This document shows positions 1 to 6,076 of a stretch of 6,076 nucleotides of DNA, piece by piece. The DNA is taken from NCBI GenBank assembly GCA_903865465.1, contig CAIPJU010000508.1:1-6076 (forward strand). The letters run 5' to 3'. This stretch comes from an uncultured Bacteroidota bacterium. GTDB lineage: Bacteria > Bacteroidota > Bacteroidia > Bacteroidales > VadinHA17. The translations under genes and the position numbers were made by a program. Numbering within the stretch: the first letter of the stretch is position 1; every line of letters starts with the position of its first letter. The notes below the pieces were generated by a model. It made no database searches and was not told the origin of the DNA. It saw only the letters and a list, made by a program, of their open reading frames with translations.

Positions 1-76
1 CCCTAAGGGGGACTTTTAAACTTGCTGATTTTCAATTGTTCCCCTTTCAGGGGTCGGGGGTAAGAACAATTGAAAA
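1..76. repeat. REP-like palindromic intergenic repeat (paired C-run/G-run elements)
   Basis: Two related half-elements face each other. Bases 1-20 (CCCTAAGGGGGACTTTTAAA) are the cut end of one. Bases 29-76 hold the other, with CCCCTTTCAGGGG (41-53) followed by TCGGGGG. The second read in reverse complement (CCCCTGAAAGGGGAAC...) resembles the first, so this is an inverted pair. The inner hairpin of 41-53 is enclosed by perfect 12-bp arms, TTTTCAATTGTT (29-40) and AACAATTGAAAA (65-76). Elements of this look are scattered between genes in many Bacteroidota. The role is unknown; they may act as transcript 3' ends or be mobilised by a REP-type transposase, neither of which is shown here. The left part runs off the window. 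Confidence 0.6.
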
Positions 77-338
77 CAAAAACTCTTACTTTTCGGAGTG
101 GACTCAAGTATAAAGTTCTACCTTTTTTCGGGCAAATCAAAATAAACTGTAACAATGAATAAGATATTAATAAAGACAAAAAACTAATTCATTTTCAGCA
201 GTTTCTGATAAAATCAGTGAAAATAAATTTACATGTGTATGCTCATATCTCACTAATGCAGAAGGAACCTCTTTCGTTGAGATGAAGTCTTTTATTTTAG
301 GCGTTAAGCCAGCAGAAATTAAGGATAATTCAAAAAGG
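77..338. other. Non-coding stretch downstream of the membrane kinase
   Basis: These 262 A/T-rich bases hold no open frame of useful length with a plausible start; for example, the plus-strand ATG at 233 runs only seven codons. No tRNA, CRISPR or promoter consensus was recognised. Together with the repeat at 1-76, this forms the 338-bp region after the last gene. The only structure noted is the weak hairpin at 191-224. Confidence 0.6.
178..224 (-). terminator. Weak candidate terminator hairpin after the membrane kinase
   Basis: On the minus strand, a stem pairs ATTTTCA (224-218) with TGAAAAT (197-191), and inside it CTGAT (217-213) pairs with ATCAG (209-205) around a 3-nt loop. A 7-nt bulge interrupts one side. 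A run of six T (183-178) follows 7 nt beyond the stem. The stem is A/T-rich, bulged and not directly joined to the T-run, and lies about 115 bp past the stop codon, so this is a poor match to an intrinsic terminator. It is the best candidate seen before the palindrome at 29-76. Confidence 0.22.
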
Positions 339-2033
339 TTAAGCTATCAAATTCGGCAGAGTAAATTTGAACTCACTCCCTTTCCCAACTTCACTTTCAA
401 CCAGAATACTACCTCCATGCTTTTCAACAAAATCTTTGCAAAGCAATAAGCCCAAACCGGTCCCTGATTCTTCTGCGGTACCTTTGGTTGTAACAACTTG
501 TGAAATATCAAATAATTTTTTGACGTTTTCCGGACTGATTCCGATTCCATGGTCAGCAACAGAGATTGTTACACCTTCAGGAGTTTCATCGGCTTTGATA
601 TGTACAACTCCCCCACTGAATGAGAATTTTATTGCATTCGATACCAGGTTTAACATTATGGTTTTTAGCATATTAATATCGGCATAAACCATAACTTTGC
701 TCACATCCGGACAAAGCATACTAACGTTTTTTGCAACTCCGGTAGGGCTAAGAATATCGATTGTATTTTTACAGATACCTGAAAAGTCGACCATTTGTGG
801 TTTAAAGGGAAGAGTTCCCTGTTGTGCCCTGGCCCACATCAAAACATCATCGAGCAGGTTGTTCGTGACTTTTGCTGCCTGATTTATAAGTTTGGCCATA
901 ACAGGTATTTCCTCTGCTTTAAGATTTTCTATCTCTTCCATTAACAAGAATGACAAGCCCATAATGTTGTTAAGCGGATTTTTCAGATCGTGTCCAAGAA
1001 TTGTTATAAAACGATCCTTGTCAGTATTAAGCAAACGTAATTTCTTCTCACTCTCTTCAATTGCCTGCCTTGCTTTTATTCGCTCCGTTATTTTTGAAAT
1101 CCTGCTTGCATAATTGCTTATCAGTTGCTGTTCAAAAAAATCATTTAAATACAACTCCTCGGTATAAGCCACAATCAGTTCTCCGATCTTTACCCCATGT
1201 ACATTTATGGGTTCAAACAAATATTTTTGAGTCTTTGATAATCTGAAATTTTCAATATTGCAATATTTTTTATCCTCAATTTCAAGCGAGACAAATACTT
1301 TCTCAGGATATTCGAGACTCTGGGGAACAATTGTATTCACAAATTCATTGAAAATGTCATCAAGCTGGTCAGATTTTTCCGCCAACTGACCGAGTGAATA
1401 TGTACCGTTTAGTTCCCGAAGCCTCTCTTTCAGACTCTGTTCGCTCTTCACAGCTTTTAATCTCTCCTTTGTATAGTTCTTATGCACAAACCGGATTATT
1501 AAAAATATTATGAAGGAAGTATAAATTAAAGTAATCAGATAATCAATAAATCGGTCGGTCTGGGAAGGAAAACTGACAATTAAGTCAGGTCTGTATAACT
1601 GAATCAGAAGAATGAAGATGTTAACTACTATGAAAAGAATAAAGATATTTTTCTTGATTTTATCCGGAACAACTACCAATCCCAGAATTAGTACTACAAT
1701 GGCATCCAATATATTTGACCCGTTAATACCCCCATTAAAAATCCAGACAATAGAAATACCGAGTATTCCAATGACTATAATCGGGGTAAGAAAATGTTTT
1801 GTAATTTTCTTAAATCTTACCAGATAGTAAAGAATTATTAGCAAAACGGACAATACGAGAGGGATTATTACAGCGATGGGTGAAGTTGTCAGAACTAAAT
1901 TTAAAAATGACCCAAATACGCTAATCAATATTCCAACAATAATTGATGACAAAAATAAACGATGCTCAAGAGAAAAATTTTCTTTATCAGCAGTTATATA
2001 ACTGAGCCATTTTTTTATCCCCTTCCTAATCAT
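339..2033 (-). CDS. Membrane-bound sensor histidine kinase (six TM helices, GAF-like domain, HisKA, HATPase_c)
   Basis: Complete 564-residue inner-membrane sensor kinase. A basic cytoplasmic N-terminus (MIRKGIKKW) precedes six hydrophobic segments at about 26-48, 54-73, 81-99, 107-123, 129-147 and 162-183. Loops are short, which suggests sensing within or near the membrane rather than through a periplasmic domain. A charged, coiled-coil-like linker (about 184-208) leads to a GAF-like domain (about 208-320) of a kind often found in Bacteroidota kinases, starting LNGTYSLGQLAEK. HisKA follows with His348 in GHDLKNPL; Asn352 fits the HDxxN phosphatase signature. HATPase_c has N-box Asn466 (LVSNAIKF), G1 DHGIGIS (Asp494), and G2 GTGLGL (524-529). 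The classic F-box is replaced by LFDISQVVTTKGT, which is normal for the HDLKNP type. There is no receiver domain, so it needs a partner in trans. The ATG at 2031-2033 has no good Shine-Dalgarno but an A/T-rich leader (GTAGTAAATAATG), as is usual in Bacteroidota. It lies 59 bp behind the hybrid kinase gene and is probably co-transcribed with it. The signal is unknown. Confidence 0.95.
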   Translation of the reverse strand: MIRKGIKKWLSYITADKENFSLEHRLFLSSIIVGILISVFGSFLNLVLTTSPIAVIIPLVLSVLLIILYYLVRFKKITKHFLTPIIVIGILGISIVWIFNGGINGSNILDAIVVLILGLVVVPDKIKKNIFILFIVVNIFILLIQLYRPDLIVSFPSQTDRFIDYLITLIYTSFIIFLIIRFVHKNYTKERLKAVKSEQSLKERLRELNGTYSLGQLAEKSDQLDDIFNEFVNTIVPQSLEYPEKVFVSLEIEDKKYCNIENFRLSKTQKYLFEPINVHGVKIGELIVAYTEELYLNDFFEQQLISNYASRISKITERIKARQAIEESEKKLRLLNTDKDRFITILGHDLKNPLNNIMGLSFLLMEEIENLKAEEIPVMAKLINQAAKVTNNLLDDVLMWARAQQGTLPFKPQMVDFSGICKNTIDILSPTGVAKNVSMLCPDVSKVMVYADINMLKTIMLNLVSNAIKFSFSGGVVHIKADETPEGVTISVADHGIGISPENVKKLFDISQVVTTKGTAEESGTGLGLLLCKDFVEKHGGSILVESEVGKGSEFKFTLPNLIA

Positions 2034-2092
2034 TATTTACTACGGTTTTTAAGATCTTAATCCAGGTATTCTGCTTTAGAAAAGAAAGTCTC
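2034..2092 (-). other. Short intergenic gap between the two kinase genes, with a 12-bp palindrome
   Basis: This 59-bp spacer separates the stop of the hybrid kinase from the start of the membrane kinase. It contains the perfect palindrome TTAAGATCTTAA at 2049-2060, about 15 bp before the downstream ATG. I see no stem followed by a T-run that would act as a terminator, and no match to the Bacteroidota promoter element TAnnTTTG. Read-through from the hybrid kinase gene is therefore the simplest model. The palindrome could be a protein-binding site or chance in A/T-rich DNA. Confidence 0.5.
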
Positions 2093-5000
2093 TTATTTAT
2101 TGCAATGCTGTTTGATAAGGTCATATAATGTATTTATTCTTACAGGTTTAGAGATATAATCGGTACATCCCGCTTTTATTGCCTCATCATAGTCTGACGA
2201 AAATCCAAATGCTGTCTGGGCAATGATTACAATATCATTATTAAACTGCCGGATCTGGCGTGTGGCTTCCAATCCACCCAATTCAGACATTCTGATGTCC
2301 ATCAATACCAAATCCAGGTCCGGGTTATTCTGACAGGCTTCCACGGCTTCAACTCCGGTACTGGCATGAAGTATTTCTTTGCTTATTTTTTGGAGGGTTC
2401 TTGTGAGCAGATTTTGAGAGATTGCATCATCTTCAGCTATCAGGATTTTAAGTTTTTTCATTTTAACCTCCTGATCAATTTCCACAAGCTCTTTTTCGGA
2501 CCTGGCTCTTCCATTAGATAATTCAATGGTGGGAATAGTAAAATAAAATATTGAACCTTTCCCCTCCTGGCTTTCCACCCATATTTTTCCACCGAGCATC
2601 TCAACATAACTTTTCGAAATAGCTAAACCAAGACCACTGCCTTCAAACTTCCGGTCATGTGATTCACTTCCCTGTCTGAATCTTTCAAATATTAATGTCT
2701 TCTGGTTCTCAGGAATTCCAATTCCTGTGTCTCTGACAAAAAATTCAAGGAAACTCCCTTTTTTGATATAACCGAATTCAATTAAACCTTCATCAGTAAA
2801 CTTTATGGCATTTTTAATCAGGTTGGTCAGTACTGAGTATACCTTTTCAAAATCAGTTTTTATTCTTATCCCATCAAAAGGCAGAGAGTATTTAAATAAA
2901 AATTGCAGACCTTTTGCATCAACTTCCGGTTTTAGGAATTTAAAAATGAAGTTTATCTTCTCATGAATATTGATTTCACCAAGATCGACCTTCATCAGGC
3001 CTGATTCTATTTTCGAAATATCTATAATATCATTTATGGTATTTAGCAGCCGGTCGCTGCTTATCTGAATAGTTTGAATATAATCTATAAGTTCATCGTT
3101 TGATAGATTAGGTCCTTTCAAAAGTTCAGTAAAACCCAGGATTCCATTCATGGGAGTACGTATTTCGTGACTCATATTAGTGAGAAATACAGATTTTAAA
3201 CGGTCGCTCTCTTCAGCTTTTTCCTTTGCTATTGACAATTCCGCATTTGTCTCACTCAGTTTTTTGTTTATCAACTCAATTTCTGAAAATCTCTCTTTTA
3301 ATTCAACTTCTGATTTCTTAAGCTCTTCAATATCAGTACAAGTACAAAACCATTTCACTGTTTTGCCACTTTCATCCTTTTGAGGAACGCCCCGGAATAA
3401 CCACCATTGAAATGTGCCGTCAAAACGTCTTAGACGGCACTCGAGAGAGTATCCGGTATTGCTTTTTACTGCCTCCTGCCATTGATACCAAACCACCTCC
3501 TTATCATCAGGATGAAAGGGGACAATCCATCCGTTGCCATAGCTTTCAGACAGAGTAAGTCCGGTGTAATCGGTCCAATGCTGATTAAAATAGTTTGCCA
3601 GCCCTTTGTCATAGGCTGTCCAAACTATCTGAGGCATGGATTCCGCCAGATTGCGAAACTCTTTCTCACTTTTCTTAAGGGCAAATTCGGCTAGTTTCTG
3701 ATATGTTATGTCCAGAAAAACTACAATCGCCGCTATTTGTATTCCTTTTTCATTGAGTATCGGACCTGCATTTGCCCAGACATAGCGGTCATCATTTTTA
3801 TCTCTTCGAACAATAAATTCAGATGAATTTGTTTCTCCATACAGAATTGCCCTGGCTAATGGTACCTCATCCTTATTAAGTGGCGTTCCATCGAAATGAA
3901 GATGTTCCCAGCTGGCAAAGTACTTCTCAAATTCCGGATCATTCATGGTTTCATCAAAATCCTTATCCTGGATCATAAGGGCAGCTCTATTGACATATCT
4001 TAATTTCCCAGATGGTACCTCAGCAATTGCGATACCAGCATGACTGTTCGACATTGCTGCTTTTAAAAATGCGGAGTTTTCCTCGGCCAGCTTTTTTGCT
4101 CTTTCCAGTGCCTCTTCGTACTCTTTTCTGAAGGTTATATCCTGGAAAATTTCAAGCATTGCTTTTTTACCCTGGTACATCATACCAGTATGATTAATCT
4201 CGAATATCCTGTTCCCGAGAACTCCATGCGATTCATAAACTTTCGTTTCACCGATATTTATACCGTCTGCCAATGGACAATCATGACATTGTGTTCTATC
4301 ATCACGATACAACTCCCAACATTTGTGACTAATAGCATCTGCACCAAAGATCTTTTTGAAGTTATCGCTCTGGAACAAAACAGTTCCTGATTCATTGACA
4401 ATATCCATCCCAAATGGAATGGTCTTAAGCAAGGTCTCATTGAAGACATAGCTGTTATGAAGTTCTTCCTCGGCTTTCCTCCGGTTAGTTATATCATGAA
4501 CAGTGCTTATTACTCCGATAATATTGCCGTTAGCATCCCTGAATGGCAAATTCTTATCGGAAGTCCACCCTGACTTCCCTGAATAGGGTGAAAAAAATGG
4601 AAAATCCACAGCATCAACAAATTCGCCATTCAATGCTCTTTCGATATTTTTGATTACGCCCGCCTCTTCTAAGAATGGGAACAGTTCTGATGGATGTTTG
4701 CCTATTGCATCCGAAGCAGGAATACCTGATAAGTTTTCCATAAAAGTATTCCAGACCTGATATCTCAGATTATGGTCATAGATGATAATTCCTTCCTGTA
4801 CGCTATTAATAATCTGAGAATTAAACTGGTCAGACTCTGCTAAATCTCTCTGTATATTCTTTAACTCCGTAATATCGGTAGAATGAGTAAGATTGAGTAT
4901 TACCTTACCCGATTCATCCTTTATGGGATTCGTTGTAGCCCAAAAATAAAGGGTTCTGTCAGGCAAGGGAACTTCTACCTCAAGCGATTCACTTTCTCCC

Positions 5001-6076
5001 GTTTCGAATACCCTTTTTACAGCTTCGAAACGCATATCTGCATGCTCCTTATCATAAACATCCCAGAATGTCTTTCCAATGAAAAAGGCCGGAGTTTTTC
5101 CAAATGTCGATGCAAAAAGCTGATTCGTAAACTGGTATTGCCCTTTTTCATCGACACAAAAGATTGCATCACTTGAACTTTCTATCAGAGAACGATACTT
5201 TAATTCGCTTTCCTTCAGCTTTTTTTCTGATTCCTTACGTCCGGTAATATCATTAACAAGTACTGCAAACTGATTCTTCTTGGGTGAATATGTATAGGTA
5301 GAAAAATACTTTCCCAGGGATTCAGAAAAGTTTTCATAATAATGTGGTTTGCCTGTAAGGGCAACTTCACCAAAGGTATCAATCCAGTATTGTTCCACCT
5401 CTGGCATTAATTCTCTTACCCTGCGGCCAACACACATTTCGCGTGTATATCCGACAAGATTGGTATAACTGTCATTAATATCCAGAAACAGATAATCGAC
5501 AACTTTGCCATCAGAATCTGTAATTATTTCATGAAGGGCCATTCCCTGATCAATCGAAGTATAGAGTAACCTGTACTTCTCTTCGCTTTCTTTCAGTTCC
5601 TGATCCACCTGCTGCCGTTCAGTAATGTCAAAAAACTGCGACAAGAGGGAAATCATTTTCCCATTCTCATCTTTCAGGATAGTATTGTACCATTCACATG
5701 TTATTATGCTTCTGTCCTTTTTGTAATTACGGTTCGTTGATACAACATTTAAACTTAATCCATTTAAAAGCCTCTCCATGGTCTTTTCAACAATTGGCAC
5801 ATCAGGCTCATAAACCAAATCCAAATCGTTTACATTTTTACCAATCATCTCCTCTGAACTCCATCCTAAAATCTTCTTTGCATGGTCTGACCACTGGATT
5901 ATTCTAAATTCAGAATCCCATTCAATGATTCCCATTGGTGAGTTCTCTGAATAAAATTTTAGCTTTTCTTCGCTATCTTTTATTTTCTTTATGGTTTCAA
6001 TTTCCTTTAGACTTTTAAGACCCTGACTTACAATAATCTCGATAATTATTTTAATAAAATCAAGATAAAGGGCAAG
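2093..6076 (-). CDS. Hybrid sensor histidine kinase with seven PAS domains and a C-terminal receiver (5' end outside window)
   Basis: Multi-input hybrid kinase that should autophosphorylate on His and pass the phosphate to its own receiver. The frame is open from the right edge, so 1327 residues are visible; residue 1 is the first codon at the edge. An ATG at 5933-5935 lies inside the first PAS and is not the start. Residues 1-38 are mostly helical, possibly the end of a GAF or PocR-type input domain. Seven PAS domains follow at about 39-153, 164-282, 289-406, 413-532, 541-652, 664-792 and 803-921. Six end in a DIT motif and the last in DIE. PAS5 carries Cys586, Cys597 and Cys600. A coiled-coil linker (about 918-959) leads to HisKA with phospho-acceptor His970 in SHEIRTP. 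HATPase_c follows with N-box Asn1089, G1 DTGIGIP (Asp1116), FERFRQ, and G2 GSGLGLAIS. REC (1208-1324) has acidic pocket Glu1215/Asp1216/Asp1217, phospho-acceptor Asp1260, Thr1288 and Lys1310, so it looks active. No transmembrane helix is visible, so it appears cytosolic unless the missing N-terminus holds one. There is no HPt or DNA-binding domain. Ligands cannot be told from sequence. The family assignment is very secure. Confidence 0.96.
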   Translation of the reverse strand, partial: LALYLDFIKIIIEIIVSQGLKSLKEIETIKKIKDSEEKLKFYSENSPMGIIEWDSEFRIIQWSDHAKKILGWSSEEMIGKNVNDLDLVYEPDVPIVEKTMERLLNGLSLNVVSTNRNYKKDRSIITCEWYNTILKDENGKMISLLSQFFDITERQQVDQELKESEEKYRLLYTSIDQGMALHEIITDSDGKVVDYLFLDINDSYTNLVGYTREMCVGRRVRELMPEVEQYWIDTFGEVALTGKPHYYENFSESLGKYFSTYTYSPKKNQFAVLVNDITGRKESEKKLKESELKYRSLIESSSDAIFCVDEKGQYQFTNQLFASTFGKTPAFFIGKTFWDVYDKEHADMRFEAVKRVFETGESESLEVEVPLPDRTLYFWATTNPIKDESGKVILNLTHSTDITELKNIQRDLAESDQFNSQIINSVQEGIIIYDHNLRYQVWNTFMENLSGIPASDAIGKHPSELFPFLEEAGVIKNIERALNGEFVDAVDFPFFSPYSGKSGWTSDKNLPFRDANGNIIGVISTVHDITNRRKAEEELHNSYVFNETLLKTIPFGMDIVNESGTVLFQSDNFKKIFGADAISHKCWELYRDDRTQCHDCPLADGINIGETKVYESHGVLGNRIFEINHTGMMYQGKKAMLEIFQDITFRKEYEEALERAKKLAEENSAFLKAAMSNSHAGIAIAEVPSGKLRYVNRAALMIQDKDFDETMNDPEFEKYFASWEHLHFDGTPLNKDEVPLARAILYGETNSSEFIVRRDKNDDRYVWANAGPILNEKGIQIAAIVVFLDITYQKLAEFALKKSEKEFRNLAESMPQIVWTAYDKGLANYFNQHWTDYTGLTLSESYGNGWIVPFHPDDKEVVWYQWQEAVKSNTGYSLECRLRRFDGTFQWWLFRGVPQKDESGKTVKWFCTCTDIEELKKSEVELKERFSEIELINKKLSETNAELSIAKEKAEESDRLKSVFLTNMSHEIRTPMNGILGFTELLKGPNLSNDELIDYIQTIQISSDRLLNTINDIIDISKIESGLMKVDLGEINIHEKINFIFKFLKPEVDAKGLQFLFKYSLPFDGIRIKTDFEKVYSVLTNLIKNAIKFTDEGLIEFGYIKKGSFLEFFVRDTGIGIPENQKTLIFERFRQGSESHDRKFEGSGLGLAISKSYVEMLGGKIWVESQEGKGSIFYFTIPTIELSNGRARSEKELVEIDQEVKMKKLKILIAEDDAISQNLLTRTLQKISKEILHASTGVEAVEACQNNPDLDLVLMDIRMSELGGLEATRQIRQFNNDIVIIAQTAFGFSSDYDEAIKAGCTDYISKPVRINTLYDLIKQHCNK
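2459..2472 (-). promoter_or_regulatory. Internal Shine-Dalgarno and in-frame ATG at the kinase/receiver boundary
   Basis: On the minus strand this reads AGGAGGTTAAAATG: a full AGGAGG, a 5-nt spacer and an ATG in the frame of the hybrid kinase (visible Met1206). The ATG is followed by KKLKILIAEDD, the usual beginning of a free-standing receiver protein. Initiation here would give a 122-residue CheY-like protein ending at the same stop at 2093. Neither visible gene start has a comparable site. Bacteroidota ribosomes make little use of Shine-Dalgarno pairing, so function is uncertain. It could instead be the remnant of a receiver gene that became fused to the kinase. The sequence is certain; use as a start is inference. 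Confidence 0.4.

Noticed and set aside
7..60. G-quadruplex from the G-runs
   Set aside because: The G-runs at 7-11, 50-53 and 56-60 are only three and one loop is very long, so a stable quadruplex is unlikely. The palindrome explains them better.
29..76. Intrinsic terminator for the membrane kinase transcript
   Set aside because: The stem is good, but no T-run follows it on the minus strand (TCAGCAAG), and it is about 260 bp past the stop codon.
367..687. A 106-codon plus-strand open frame
   Set aside because: It lies antisense to the ATP-binding domain of the membrane kinase, shows no domain-like pattern, and the minus frame is clearly the real protein.
4258..4449. A 63-codon minus-strand frame overlapping PAS5
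   Set aside because: It is in a different frame inside the well-supported PAS domain, and no start site or motif supports it.
4883..5176. A 97-codon plus-strand open frame
   Set aside because: It is antisense to PAS2-PAS3 of the hybrid kinase, with a composition typical of a shadow frame and no recognisable motif.
5933..5935. ATG as start of the hybrid kinase
   Set aside because: The frame is open upstream to the edge and encodes the beginning of the same PAS domain, so this Met is internal.
3314..5962. Tandem PAS array as a recent DNA duplication
   Set aside because: The PAS domains share only fold-level motifs such as the DIT ending and differ widely in sequence and length, so recent duplication or recombination is not supported.

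Overview
The window is AT-rich and is almost filled by two genes on the minus strand, both sensor histidine kinases. It most resembles a member of the Bacteroidota (Bacteroidetes). Three things suggest this: a long soluble hybrid kinase with tandem PAS domains; a second kinase whose H-box reads HDLKNP; and short C-run/G-run palindromes (CCCCTTTCAGGGG) of a kind common between genes in that phylum. The phylum is an inference, because no rRNA or marker gene is present.

Layout, read in the direction of transcription (right to left). From the right edge to 2093 lies a large hybrid histidine kinase whose 5' end is outside the window. It shows seven PAS domains in a row, then HisKA, HATPase_c and a C-terminal receiver (REC) domain. 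A 59-bp gap (2034-2092) contains a perfect 12-bp palindrome. Then comes a complete 564-residue membrane histidine kinase (339-2033) with six predicted transmembrane helices, a GAF-like domain, HisKA and HATPase_c, and no receiver. The last 338 bp (1-338) hold no credible gene. They contain a weak hairpin and, at the far left, a REP-like palindromic repeat.

The two genes are close and in the same direction, so they are probably co-transcribed with the hybrid kinase first. Both kinases have all the residues needed for ATP binding and His phosphorylation, and the REC domain has its full active site. No HPt domain, DNA-binding regulator or other output protein is visible, so the downstream target is unknown.

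The most unusual signal is inside the hybrid kinase. Exactly at the kinase/receiver boundary there is a perfect Shine-Dalgarno (AGGAGG), 5 nt before an in-frame ATG that would start a free 122-residue receiver. This could be an internal translation start or the scar of a gene fusion. Otherwise the window looks like an ordinary sensory locus, and I see no clear undescribed system.
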